From assembly GCA_021464245.1 (NCBI GenBank), contig JADCRB010000124.1, positions 62,001-126,000 on the forward strand: DNA of 64,000 nt, written 5' to 3'. The notes below the pieces were generated by a model. The model was not told where the DNA came from. It saw only the letters and a program-made list of their open reading frames with translations, and did not search any database. Of the stretch, positions 13,295 to 26,500 are shown piece after piece. The DNA comes from Carallia brachiata. Its lineage: Eukaryota > Streptophyta > Magnoliopsida > Malpighiales > Rhizophoraceae. Each line of letters begins with the position of its first letter. Within the stretch, counting starts at the first letter, position 1. Both the position numbers and the translations under genes were made by a program.

Positions 13295-15600
13295 CCTTCC
13301 TTCTTTCCTCGAGAAGGCGGAGGAGTGGGAGTCGTTGGAGTTGTAGTGTTGTTGGGAGGGTGGTGGGGCCCGGCGGTGGGTCTCCAAATCTCTCGATAGT
13401 ATACAGCGTATGGTATAGTATTATTATAATAGTATATCTTAGTAAGTAAAGGCTATCAATTCTATTCAATGAGATTCAGAAGAAGAAGAAGCAGAAGAAT
13501 CCCCCCCCTCTCTCTCTCTCTCTCAAGTCTCAAGTCTCTCACCACACCAACAGACAAGACAAAGACCAGACAAACCAAACCAGACAGAATCAAAAAAATC
13601 GAAATCAAACTCAAATCAAGAACTCATAATAGAAAGCCAACTCTCTCAAGTCTCGCAATCTCCCCTCTTTATATATGAGAATGCGAGAGGCAGACGAGGC
13701 TGCCAACTCCATAACCGCCACACCCCCCGCGTAGCGTTATTTTTAAGCCCACCCCCCCGCGCCCCCCTCGGGGGGCACCCCCACGGCTGCGTTAATTGTA
13801 CGCAGTCTCCTCTTGGTATTTAATTTTACGCAGTCTTCTCTTGAATGTTGGCACCTCTCGCCTCTCCTCTTTGTATTTTCCTATTTTCATCCTGTATGAT
13901 CCATATTTAACTCTCTCATAATTAGTGAACAATTTTTATATGCTTCTGTCGCGGTTTTTGTTAATTTTTAAAAAATTTTAATTCTAGAATTTTTTTTATT
14001 TGAAAAATTGTTGATTAGGAATAGTAAAACATTTTCATATTAATTATTAATTAGATTATCTCTTGCTTTAATCATACTAACTTTGAAACATTAATATAAT
14101 TCAATTTTAGTCAATTAATCACTATCCACAATTTTGTATAATAAAAAATACAATCAAAAAAATTGTGATTATTTATTCTTATTACTCCTAATTATTCAAT
14201 TTAGTTTCAATAATTTTATATTACTTTGAACTTTAATGAATATAAAAATTTTAATTTTATGAATGTTAACAAATCTGATCTTTTTAGAAGATTTTTATAT
14301 TATAAGAGTAACTAGTATTAGACTCATGCGATACTCCAATTTAATTATATTTGTTAATATTTTTTTTGTACATTATTTAAATAAACAAAAAAAAAGCACT
14401 CAAAAGTTGAATAATATTCACGAACGAAAAAAGAAAATTTTGACATAATTTTTTCCTCTTTAAATCTAGTTCAAGCTAAATTTACTTTTATAGTTAATTA
14501 GATTTAGAAAAATAGTTAGTTAAATTAAATTGATTTTAGAAAATTTTTTACATTTTTTAAACAAAGACAAGGAAAAAAGTTTTTTTTATCTTTTTAAGGA
14601 AAAAAAAAAGATTTGAGCAGTTCTTTTTTTTTTTTTCCTTATCTTTTTTCTTTAGTGCAAAGGAGAATTTGAGTGAAGTTTTTTCTTATATTCGCCTTTT
14701 ATTTTTCTCTTTTTAATTTTTTTTAATTATAAATATTTAATTATAATCAAAGTAAAATTCTATGAATCAATGGATTCTTTATTTGAATACAATTAAATTT
14801 ATATTAATTAAGGTATAGAATCTAATGTTGATTGCAGTAAAATTTTAATAATTATAAAATATTTAAATATTTTGAACTTGTGAAGGAAACTGCCCACGTA
14901 AGTGAAAATTGAAATTCCTTTCAACTTGGGCTTTTTATGGTTACATAAAGATATAGACAATTATAATTAGAAAGGGAGATTGCGTTGGACCGCATCCATT
15001 GATGACCCGTCAAAATAATAAGGTTTGAATTGGGCCTCCGATGCAACTTTTTAGAAATGGAGGGAGTGGAGAACAATTGACGAGACGATGCATCATTTTA
15101 CATGCGCCGGGACTGAATTCAAAATACCAAACCAGAAGATAGGGGCCGGACGACGGAGACCAGTGGCAGAGGGAGGACACCCGAAACAGACAGAAGGTGT
15201 GCGACGGGATGGAGCAAGTATCTGGATCATGGGGGAGGTTTTTTTTTTTTTTTTGTTTCTTCTTTGGCGGTGACGGCGGCGTTTAATGCCAATCAGAATT
15301 GCGAAATTCAAACTAGTTCTTACTACCAAAATTGGAAGAAAATTTTCTATTTTATTTTTTAGTATAATCTGGATTGCATTGCCACACGTCTTTATCTTTA
15401 ACAAATTTTCAAGAGTGAGTCATTATTTGATTATATGAGGTCAGAACCTCACCTTATCAAAATGACATGAACGAAACCACATATTCTTACTGTTTGGATA
15501 CAGCATGATTATTTTTTTTAACCTTTAATACAAATTTAGTTGCAATTTCGATCGGGCTTAGGCTCATCATATTTGTACATCCATTTAGCCATGAATTTTA
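13295..15600. other. NUP98 upstream region, then AT-rich intergenic DNA
   Basis: 13295-13700 holds the NUP98 leader and promoter side, with a purine tract on the gene strand opposite (CT)n near 13509. A C-rich patch (13725-13790) follows. From 13900 to 15600 the sequence is AT-rich with long A/T runs and no frame I can support. The G/A-rich stretch at 15.1-15.3 kb gives overlapping frames on both strands but no known motif. Confidence 0.5.
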
Positions 15601-16104
15601 GTTACAAGACACCAACCTTAAGTGAGACATGCCTGTCTCTGGAGTGCTTGGAAAGGAGAGTTTGGATGCCAAAAAAGGAAAAATGATTCTTTGTCAGACG
15701 AGGTGAATGAAAGGCAGCTGAGAGAGCACACAACTGCTCCTCAATATTTTGATGAGCAGGAGCATGATGCTGAAAACAGCGTTGGCAAGCATCCCGCAGT
15801 TCTCTCGGAGATGAAGAAGATAAGATCCTGGATATACGTTAGGTACAGACGCTAGGCATAGGCTGGATGAAGAAGATCCTGAACATATAGTGGAAAGTAC
15901 ATCTCAGAAGAGAGGAGCTTCGGGAAAGGCAAAGAAACTGGTAACTGGAAAAGGAAAGCCTGTGCGGAGGCATGAGAGAGTTGATGCCACGCCATCACAC
16001 AGTCAAAGCAAGAACCTCCCAAGAAGTCTCCGCACTCAACTCAGCCCAAAAAACCAAAGTGTGAATAAGGATTTGCTTAAAAGATCTGCATTTTTATATG
16101 GAGG

Positions 16105-16262
16105 CCTGCAAGATCAGGTATTTGTTGAGCAACCTCCTGGTTGTGTCAAGCTTAGAAGTGAGAATAAGGTATATAAATTGAAAAAGGCATTTCATGGGTT
16201 AAAACAATCTCTATGGGCTTAGAATACGTATTGATGCTTATTTTTGAAGGAAGGCTTCAAAA
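16105..16262 (+). pseudogene. Ty1/copia reverse-transcriptase fragment
   Basis: The frame reads QVFVEQPPGCVK, then ENKVYKLKKAFHGLKQS, then stops. NTY and a LKEGFKKC segment follow across a broken frame. These match the copia RT block normally reading QPPGF...VYKLKKALYGLKQAPRAW. Only about 50 codons survive, with no LTR nearby. Confidence 0.8.
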
Positions 16263-16269
16263 AATGTGC

Positions 16270-16380
16270 TTTAATTTGCTTTGGGTGGCATTCGCAATTC
16301 TTATTGTGAAGAAAACCTGTTTTATTTTTGAAACAGGGTGGTTTTAATCTGCTTTGGGTGGCATTCGCAATTCGTATTGG
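16270..16380. repeat. Direct repeat of about 37 bp, 73 bp apart
   Basis: A TTTAATTTGCTTTGGGTGGC unit at 16270-16306 recurs at 16343-16379 with one or two changes. It looks like a short local duplication inside the degenerate region. Confidence 0.8.
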
Positions 16381-17100
16381 TGGTCTCTTGTTGGATGTGT
16401 TGATATCCATTACTCTTGGTCTTTCTGCCCTGCCTGTTAACATAATTATTGGTAAGTGCTCAGGATTAATTTTAGGCACTTCCAGGAATCTGGATTTGTT
16501 GTTAACGCGAAATGCAAGTTCTATTCTCCAAAATAAAGATGTTCTAGCTCTATGATGATGATACAATTAAGCAAATATACAGGTGTCATTGTTGTGCTGG
16601 GGCTTGGAACCGCTCTTGGGCTAGCTTTGGAGTTTTGTCATGAGTTGAATTTCAGAAACGTAGCACGGAGGATTGATGCCAACGTCAATCTAGAGTGTCA
16701 TCCTGCGTCAATAGATAAATCTGTACAAAATGCGAAACAGAAATCACAAATGGACTGGTAATTTTCTGTGCAGTGTATAACCATTTACATTACACTTCAT
16801 TGTGCAGGGGGAATTATTCTGGACCAGTCATCTGTGTCCTCGCATATACACACCATTTTGTTGGGAAACTTTATTCTCCGTAGATATCACCCTTGGCTTT
16901 TATGAAGCTGACTTCGAAAAAAAGAACTGTTGCTGGAGTAGCAATCTGAACTCTAGAGCTGTTGGTGGGCCGTTTCAGACCTCTACCCAATCTTCACTTT
17001 CCTCCAAGTCTCTTCAGAAGAAAGCCCATTGTTGCCAATAACTCTCGATTGAACCTTCGGAAGATTCATCTTCTGAAGGGCTGAAACATTTTGCAGGGCC

Positions 17101-20041
17101 ATCTATTTTGTTTCTAAAATTGATAGCCGGACGGACGGGTTAAGGGGTCCGGGGTGAGAGAGAGAGAGAGAACGAGAAAGAAAAGGAGAGACCAAACTAT
17201 ATGCCTAGGCTCTACAATTATTATTATTTTTTAAAATATATAGTGTGAAACATTTAGTGTTGATAGACAGTAAATTTATAAAATAAGTGCAAATAAATAA
17301 TAATAATAATAATACTCTCTCTCTCTCTCTAAATCCTAGCTCTATCATCTCTGTCGGATGCTCCTTTTGTTTAAGTGCTACCCTTGCTAATCGGCGAGTG
17401 ATGCTAGTCACCTCTGCTGACCAACCATAAAACCCTCCCTCCACTTGCTCTTACTGTCGCCTTCTTCCCCATTTCCTCATCTTCTCCTGTAGCCTCAATT
17501 CTCTTTTCTTATCCCCTCATCAAACCCTCAAACTACTGTTATGGGGTTTTTTGGCTTATTTTCTACTAGATGGGGTCATAATAACATCACTCAAGCCCTT
17601 TCCAGCTTCATATCTGTGTTTTCCAGTGTTGTTCTACTCGTTTCACTGTTTTTGGTGTCAATGGTAAGGTATGCACCGTCGTCTTTGCTGTAAGTGCCGC
17701 TGCCAGAACCGTCGTACCGATTGTCGGTGCGCTAGTCTCTAAAGTTGCCTTCAGTGCCAAGGCCGCTGTACCGGCCGCTAGCACCGAATGCCACACTTTT
17801 GGAGTTCTAGATGGCATCTCCTCCAACAGTGCTTCTTCCGTCGATGCAGCAGCTATTACTGCCCACTTCCTCTCGATCATCGGCCATGTTGCTGCTGCCG
17901 ACCACTACTATCGATACTGGAACTGTTAAAATGGGTATATGTTGTACTATTTTGTTTTGAGTGATGAGTATTGTTTGTATTTATTTTTATGCCTGTAATT
18001 TTTTCGTTTTCGAAATATTGTCAGCAATATCAGTACAATTTTTATTATTAGTCGTGGTATATACTGTTATCTGCAGTTTTTTTTGATTTGACTAAATTAG
18101 CGAATACCTTAGAGTTAGATAGGTTTAATTATAATTCCGTAAGTTGTCTTTGATTTTGTGACAAATTTGTTAATAGTCAATTTAATCACATGAATTATAG
18201 GCCATTGATGCTGATTTGCTATTTTATTTTATGTAAATATCTCTAATGTGTATACGTAATTTTATATACAAATTATTATATATTAATATAACAATTACAT
18301 TTTGATAAATAATAATAATAATAATAATAACCAACCTGTGAGTTCCCTGTCCAACAGCCCCTATCCTTGTTGCAAAGCCCCTTGTTTCTTGCCATAGTAT
18401 GTCTGTTAAACTTACACGCTAGCGGTCGCATGTCAGAGCACACAGGCCCCAAAAACAGTGGAAGGTTGGCGAGCCTCCGGATTTGGGCGGGTGCGTGCGA
18501 GTCCACTTGTCCTTGTAGTTTGTCACTGCCCCAAAAGATTAACAAAAAAGGACACTATTTCTTAAAAAAAAAATACAGTACTAAAAAATTAGTGTTCGAA
18601 GAGTTTATTTGAGTACAATTACATTTTTTTTTTATAATTATATTTTTATTTTTTAAAATAAAAAATAAATATATTTTATTATTTGATTATTATAAATATA
18701 AAAATTTGATTACAAAAAATAAAAACATAATTATATTTGAACAAATTTTTAAAACATAAATTTTTTAGAATTGTAAAGGTGGTCAATTTTTTATCCTTAA
18801 AAAAAAAAAAAAAAGGATCTGGGCGATTGCTGCTCACTCAATTTTCTCTTTCTTTTTCTTTCTTTTTTTTTTTTTGTTTTGCAATTAAACAGCGAAGGGT
18901 AAAAGTGGGTGGGTGACTCGCCGAACAAGAAAAAGGATACTGTTAATCGTAGAAGACCTGAGTGAGAGACTTTTTTATGGAGTCGAGAAGGGAGAGAATC
19001 TCTGTATTTCACCCACCCAATCAACAAATGCGCGTTTCAGGGTTGCAATGGTAGTTTTTTTTGTGTTTTTTTTTGGGTCTGGTAGCCTTAGCAGTTTCCT
19101 TAATGAAGTTGAGAAACTCAGATTTGGGTGGTAACTCATAAGTTAGGCGGGCCAAATACCCGCTTACGATGCTAGTATTGCCTGTTGTGTTGTGTGCTTT
19201 TTAAGGAGGCAGCGGTGTCGTGTTTCCATTGGGTGAGTGACGCCGTCCTTCAGATCGGACCCAAATCACCCAAGGCCAAGTCCACGCGGAGACTTCTTCA
19301 CCTCTAGTTGCAATAAGTGACTTTTCTTTCTCATTTTCCAAAGACCCACCCACTATTATTGTTATTATTAATTAAACAAATAAAGTTATGAATTAAGGTT
19401 TCCGAGCGAGAATAATTATGTGTATATATAATATATATATATATATATAGAGATTTTTATTTTAATTTTTTTAAAATAAATATAATTAATTAATAGTATT
19501 ATATTATATAATAAATAAAATTTATTTGAATAAAAAATAAAATTAATATTTAATAATATTAAATAATATATTAATTTTACTCATGTAAATATAAAATAAA
19601 ATTAATAAGAATTTTTGTTTCTCCCAAAACGCGTTGGGTGGTGCCCACCTAGTCACTGCACGGTAAAATCTTTTCAATGTCAGGGGCGATTGGACGGGCG
19701 TCGGCAACAAATATTGATTCGTACATGTTACTGCCTTCTCGGTATCAGTTTTAACTTTTTTCACTAATCGCTCTTTTTTTCAATCTCTCTCCGCGGTGAA
19801 TCGAGCGGCTGTGTTGATATTTCCCTCTTTCTTTATTGTCGATCGCCTCGCCAATCAAAAAGGGTAAAGAAAAGCAAAAACTGAAAAACAAGTGGAGGGG
19901 AAGAAGGAGGAGCCGAGGAGGAGGAAGGAGTACGACGACGAAGAAACCCCCAAAATCTAAAAAAAAAAAAAGAAGAAGGAAAACAGAGAGAGAAAGAAGA
20001 AAAGAGGGAGAGAAGTGGAAGTGGGAGTGGGATTGGTGCCA
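17101..20041. other. Intergenic DNA and NAC 5' leader
   Basis: No supported gene. Contains short (GA)n and (TAA)n tracts (17156, 17300, 18310), an Ala/Val-coding GC-richer patch (about 17640-17930), a fold-back element (18581-18768), a TA-rich stretch near 19430-19610, and a purine-rich leader of the NAC gene from about 19860. Confidence 0.5.
18581..18768. mobile_element. Small fold-back MITE-like element
   Basis: The left end (CTAAAAAATTAGTGTTCGAA...) pairs imperfectly with the right end over about 60 bp, giving a hairpin of about 190 bp with an A/T core. A similar element lies at 37374-37577. No autonomous relative is in the window and no clear target duplication was found. Confidence 0.5.
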
Positions 20042-23000
20042 ATGGAATCACTGCCGCTGGGGTTTAGATTCAGGCCGACGGATGAAGAGCTGATCAACCA
20101 CTACCTGAGGCTGAAGATCAATGGCCGCAATTCAGAGGTCAAAGTCATCCCCGAAGTCGATGTTTGCAAATGGGAGCCCTGGGAGTTGCCTAGTCCGTCC
20201 TTCCTCCTTTTTTTCTCTTCCCGAACAGCTCCCCTTCCCCCCACCCCCAGCACTCGTTTTTTTTTTTTTTTTTTCTTTTTCTGTCTCTTAAACCTTTCTT
20301 CCAAGTCATCCCCGAAGTCGATGTTTTTTCCCTTTGATTTCGCTGTCTGTTTCTCTTCTCGTTGTTAGAAAAAAAAAAAAAATTGAAGATAGATGGGTCG
20401 TAGGTGAGGTGCCTCCTATGTATAATTGAATCAACCGATCAATCGGGTCTTTTTTTTTTTTTTAACAATTAAAAATTGCCAAAAGAGCGAGCGAGCGAGC
20501 TGGGGTTCTGGGTACCATTCTGAATCTTAATTTTGTCAAAGTTTTCTTTTCTTTTTCAATTTGGTCTTATTATTTATTAGGCTTAATTTCCTTTATTCCC
20601 CCAACTACGGATAACGAATAAATTCCCCCACTCCTCCCCCCCCCCCCCCCCAAAAAAAGATTCAATTTTTTTTCTTTGATTTGATTCCATAGTAATTTTT
20701 TCTTCGCTTTGATTCCGTAGTTATCTCAAATTTCATGTCTGGATGTACGCTGTATAAGAATCATTCTAAGTCAAATAGCATGCCAGTGTCAGCCAAATTC
20801 AAAACTAGGATTTATTTGGGTTTGCTTTTGACTGATCGGGGCTGCTTTACTAAATTTTGGGGTTTGAATGTATGCGTGTGTAAATAAGTGAATATGAATG
20901 TCCATTCTTCCCCTTCTGGTTATGTGTTAATAAAGTTTTAATTTTCTTGGAAATGGAATGTTATGTTACAGAACTATCGGTGATAAAGACTGATGATCCA
21001 GAGTGGTTTTTCTTCTGCCCTCGCGATAGAAAGTATCCAAATGGCCGCCGATCCAATAGAGCTACAGATCTTGGATACTGGAAAGCAACGGGCAGGGATC
21101 GCACTATTAAGTCTCGAAAGTCCGGTACCGGCCCTACCCAGATAGGTATGAAGAAAACGTTGGTCTTCCATAGAGGTCGTGCTCCTCATGGCGAGCGTAC
21201 CCACTGGATTATGCACGAGTACCGTGCCACCGAAAATGATCTTGATGGTACCGCTCCTGGCCAGGTCTGCTCCACCAAATTCCCCTCTATGACAAACTAT
21301 TTTATTTGTTCAGTTAAATATCCAATCATCATAATCCCATCTCTGCAAATTCAAAGTCTTTTTTTTTTTTTTTTTTTGTTCCCTTCGTCTTTCTTTCAGT
21401 TTACAGGGAGGACATCTCTTTCTTTATGTTCGCTGGTTGCAATGTTTGTGCCAAGTATTTTAGTTTACTTTCGAGTTCTAGGACGTACTGATGGCTTTAT
21501 TCTTACCCCATTTTTCCATTTTCTTGGCCTTTCCTTTCTTCAGTTAATTCACAAAGTTGCACGTACCAAATTGTGTATTTATTGCTAATTCTTGTGTGTG
21601 TGTGTGTGTGTGCGTGTATATATATATTATTATTATTTTTTTTTTTTCTTAAAGCTTCGCGTTCCTTTGATTAGTATGCGTCTATTTGAGTATCTTATGA
21701 CCCTGTCAGCTCCTCCAGCTCATCCTCCTTCTGCATGGCACAGGGTGCTTTTGTCCTCTGTCGCTTGTTCAAAAAACCAGAGGAGAAAACTGATGCTGCA
21801 AAATATGATGAAGTAGAGCAAAATGGATACTCTCCAGTCACTGTTAAGTCCTCTCCTGATGATACTTCATCAGATATAGTCCAAGAAACACCACCTTCAG
21901 TTATGCAAGCAATTGAACAGTCCGAAGGCTCAAACAGGTTGTTGACAGATAACACAGACAGCATGACCCCTACTGCCGCTGTAACTGCTGATAGCTGTGG
22001 CAATAGTCATATGAATTCTGATGTTGAAGATCACCAAGCAGAAGTCACACTTGGAAAGGTGAGAACTGGTTTCTGTTATTTTGCTTCTCGTGCTCTCCAT
22101 AACTGCAGCAATATGAGAAATTTAATGCCTTGATTTTCTTCTTCTCCTTTTCGTTTTTCCAACTTGTACATGCAGGAATGCCTGCTGTTCAGGGACAATT
22201 CTCAACTGTGTGAGCAGAAATTGGCCAAATTGATTGCAAAGTGTTCTCTCCAATGCAATCAAATATTCGGCAGACTTGGCGTACTGGATGGATTCGCTGG
22301 ATGCCAGTGACTTTGGCAATTATGATTTTGGTTCCCAATTTCAGGATGGCACTTGTGAGCAGGATGTTTCTCTCACCGAGTTCTTCGATGAGTGCCTTTC
22401 TGAAGAGTCAGCTGGTCAAAAGAATACCATTATTGGAAGTGAGACGAAAATGGGTGGTTGTATGCCGCTCTTCCATTTTGAGGATAACCTTGCGATCAAC
22501 AATGTTGACATTGATATGGACCAAATTCAGGTAAAAGTGCCATATTCTAGTAGTCAGGTTAACATCGTTGGTGACTTTAGCTGATATATTTTGAAGCATG
22601 CAAAGGTCTTTGCTGTTGAAATCAAGATCCTTACTATCATAGTTCTACATTGTTGTATTTTTAGTTGAGCAATTTGACATAGTAGATCTATAGTTATTGG
22701 ATAAAACCTCTGATATTAATAAAACAACTGTTGTGTTTTTCATGGGTACCAACAGCAATTCGATATCAAGGAACAACTGCAGATGCAAACTCCATTGAGA
22801 CCTTGTGGCGCCCGGCCATTGTTCTCTGGCACAGAACCTGAAAGTAAAAATATTGGTGACTTCAAGCTTAATTCTGCTGTGCAAGATGCTTCATCTGGCA
22901 ATACCGGAGCAGGCTTATCATTTGGTGTATTGAATTATATGGAAGATTCCACCGGTCAGGTGGATACTGTTGATTATTGCGGTGATGCTGGTGAGACTGG

Positions 23001-23569
23001 AATCAAGATTAGAACTCGCCAGCCTCCTATCCGACCATATTCAGACAATGTTGTCTCTCAGGGTACTGCCCAAGAAGAATCCGTTTACAGATGAATTTTT
23101 TGAGCGGATTGAGTGAGAATGACCAGCTGAACGATGCAAGCTACAGTGAAACTGAAGATGAAGCACAATCAGCTGTGACAGAGGTTAGTGCCATCCATGA
23201 ATTGATGTTGGTGTCAAACCTTGTCCTAGCCCATTAGCAAATTTTATATGAGGCTTTTGGTTGTGATTCATGCAGGTCAGTGATGTTGAAGAACAGACCT
23301 GTGTATTAGAGCAGCAGGAAGAACTCATACCGCCCAATATCAAAAGGAATGGGGACATTGCTATGGAATCCTCTGGAAGTTTGAGGTTGAGGGTGAAACT
23401 TAAGGGTCAAACTGAGAGCAATCAGTTAGAGTCGCTGGAAAATTCGGACTTGCCTCCTGGAAAGGCACATTGTGCCCGCAGTTCATCATCAGTTCGTGTA
23501 GTCTGTGCCGTTGTGGCCTTAATCCTATTCATAGCCTTTGTTGGAATATGGAAAAGCCTTTTATTATGA
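20042..23569 (+). CDS. Membrane-tethered NAC transcription factor (NTL type)
   Basis: Six exons: 20042-20192, 20972-21264, 21744-22058, 22176-22530, 22756-23183, 23276-23569; about 612 residues. The NAC domain starts [20 protein letters not shown] and continues through [43 protein letters not shown] and [11 protein letters not shown]. The C-terminus is one hydrophobic helix ([17 protein letters not shown]) followed by a few residues. NTL proteins are held in ER or plasma membrane and released by proteolysis under stress. The ATG at 20042 gives the canonical [10 protein letters not shown] start. The frame is one base short near 22215, near 22269 and near 23069 (GCCC where GCCCC would fit). Restoring three bases makes exons 4 and 5 fit exactly and recovers [10 protein letters not shown] and RRIRLQM, so these look like sequencing indels. 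Confidence 0.93.
20142..20326 (+). repeat. 24 bp of NAC exon 1 repeated in intron 1
   Basis: Positions 20142-20165 (coding for KVIPEVDVC) and 20303-20326 (in the intron) share 24 identical bases, starting AAGTCATCCCCGAAGTC. The copy lies 161 bp downstream, after a poly-T run. Confidence 0.9.
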
Positions 23570-26500
23570 TAGGCGATGCCTCAACGAGTTGTGCGAAATA
23601 GATAGTTTAATGTATCCATTGTTGATAAGCGGGTCGATGTATTTGTAGACGGAGTTTAAAACATGCAGATGTAGATATATGCAAGAATGAATGCTGGACA
23701 AATAATAGTGTGATGAATTATTGTTGGAAGTTCTTGTACCATATGCAGGCATAATAGCAAAGCCAGTTGGCGTTCCTACAAAAATCATCGGAGTTGTCGC
23801 ATTGAATTTCCATCTAGAAGTTGAATTACGTAGTATGCAAGGTTGGGCTAAGACAATTCCGTCGATGCCGTTGCAGGCAGGATCCTGAAAATTTACGATT
23901 GAGAGGGGCGTTAGGTCGTGGAATGGAAGCAGATTTTTGGGCATTCATTTTTTGGTCTCTTTCGTGCGGTGTGCTTTATGGTTTTAAGAGCTCATGGTCG
24001 TATATATTCAATTTGCATGCTTCATAAGATCATGATATGCATGCCATTGGGTTGCGGTCAAGATTGATGAGCTTGCGGCAGCTTGTTAATCTTCTTATAA
24101 TTGTCTTTTTTTTTTTTTTTGGACGAGGGTCATATTCCATAAATATATAGAATATATAGAGGAGGGGGATGGTCAAGAGGTGAGTTTTGGACTCAACCAG
24201 TTGAGTAACACTAGTTTAGTTGCAATTGACCAGTTTCTTCTATTAATCATGCCTGGTTCTTTGATATTTCCCGAAGACTGAGGACCGAAAGTCTCAAATT
24301 TATTGTCAAATTGTCCAGTCTTTATTGGTAATTTAAGGTGTATTTCATTCAACTAAGAGCAACTTTAACCCTAAATTCATGTCTGCATGCAATGGTGAGG
24401 TAGATGGCTTCTACGCTACTAGTAATCCTTTTTGCGTATTTCTTTTTGTTAGATGTTTACTTTCTTCAGTGATCGTTGCTACATAAAGAAAACGTGAAAA
24501 ACATCTTCGTCACTGCTCGAATAAATCGAGCTTGCAGTGACAAGCTAAAATGGCATAATGATTTCATAAAAGGTTTTACGGCAGGACAGAATTAAGGGTC
24601 TGATTTTGATGTGGATTGTGGAGGCTAGAGACATGGAATGCCTGTAAATCATGATGTCATTATATAAGATGACAAGTCACTGGATGATAGATCAGATCAT
24701 TGAGCAGGCTGTAAAAGGACATAAAATTAATCAATTGATAAAGTGAACTGTGATGTTTCATTGTTGAAGATTCCGGCTGATCATCATAGGTTGAAGCAAT
24801 ATTATGTTACCAGGAAGTATAAATAGCGTCGATTTGAGCGTTGAAAACCAGAGGTCACAAAGCAGCACCAGAGAATTACAGCTGCTGTCAGTTTTTTCTG
24901 CCCCGTTAAATATGTTCCCATCTTTCTTTTGTTTCATGCAGTATGCATCTTTTCCCGCATTCGGCCTTAAGCCAGCCACGTGATGCCTGCTGCGCAGTGC
25001 GCCTGGGTACGGATTGTTGGGCCCGGAGTGCTGGGTGGTTAGGTTACAATTACAAAGATGTGTCACCGACTTCTTTTTGTTTGGGTGCGGAACAAAACCA
25101 TGCCTTCGCTACGGAAATGGCCCGCCGGCTTCAGTCCTCAAAAGCCCATCAATAGATTTCTATATAGCAGACTTCTAACTCCATTGCCATCTGGAGCATC
25201 TCTCTCTGCCCTCCACGTTACACCCCATCAATCAAGCACTATCACGACGCAAAAATGTCACATTGAGTTTTACAGTGCGGCTGTCACTATTTGATTTTAA
25301 TAAAAGCAAGTTGTTTTAGCTCCAATTATACACCTACTAAAAAAAATATATAGTCAAGTTGATATTTCAATTCACGATATCATTTGCTTTTATAATAGAA
25401 ATTCTGCTCAAAGTCACAAATAACTGTTCATTTGTCTTTTTTAAATCAATCAAAAGCGGTTATTTTATTTTGGTTTGTTATTTTTCATTATTTAGTAGTT
25501 TAGTAAGCCATATGAATAAATTAGAATTTTCCAATTTTACAAAAGAATTAAAATAATTAATGAAACATTTTTTTTTCAAGTCTCCCCGAATGTTTGTTTA
25601 AGTTTTTCAGGAGTTCTGATTTGTCAACATAATAAAGCCTAGTCGTAAGTATTGTGCGCGTTAAATAGAAATGGCATCACAACAAGGCGACATAGCCTTT
25701 TTTTTTTTTCCAAAAAAAATCAATTTAAATTTCGTAACCTTAATTAAGAAAATGGTCATTGCAGATATAGCTATGCTTTCTTCTTGACTTGCTTCTTTGA
25801 AAAGAAAGGAATGGGGAAAAAAAATCAACAATTCAGAAGTTCAAAGAAGTGCTTTAGGTTGGGTTTATCTCTCAATGGACTATGGCAAGATACCACTGCC
25901 ACATGAGAGATTTCAGGCTTAGGTTTTGAATGCGTAGTTAAAAGTACAAGGACAGCCCATGTAGGCACAAGGACAAAAGGGACAAGTCATGGGGGTGTGG
26001 GGTGGGGGACACCCAATTTGGCATACAGGCCATTTCTTCACCGTAACCCAACAATACATACATATCTGTTAGTGATAGGAACTGTTCTGTCTTATGCACA
26101 TATGTTGATGTGTATATAGGCGAAAATGAGAGTCAAAAGAAGATGGAGGGAACTAATATCTTTTGCCACGAAGAGATAAAATGCTGCCAAACTTGTCAAG
26201 TAGTTCACCCTGTCTGAAAACCCTCTCCACGCCACCATCCAAGTCTCATGCATATAATTTTCCTCAAATATAACCTCTTTTACTTATCATAATGGTGATT
26301 ATTCATGATATCTAATTAGCATTGAATACTCAAATTGAATGATTTAGTTAAAATTACTTCAGGAAAATCCAAAAAAAAAATAATAATAATGAACAATGAT
26401 AAACTTTCTTCCCTTTATGCTATTGATACACCAACAAGTGGGAGAAAATATTGTGAGTTAGGCCCACTACTTCTCCTCACACCCACCTTTCACTGTAATA

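Larger units (their letters stand above)
15600..17100. other. Mosaic of degenerate coding-like fragments, origin unknown
   Basis: Open stretches at 15622-15855 and 15890-16104 (+) are rich in K, R, E and S, with coding-like composition but interrupted by stops. 16262-16750 holds hydrophobic stretches of unknown origin. I could not match these to a family. A copia RT scrap lies in the middle (listed separately). Most likely debris of a captured or broken gene beside a retroelement fragment. Confidence 0.4.
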
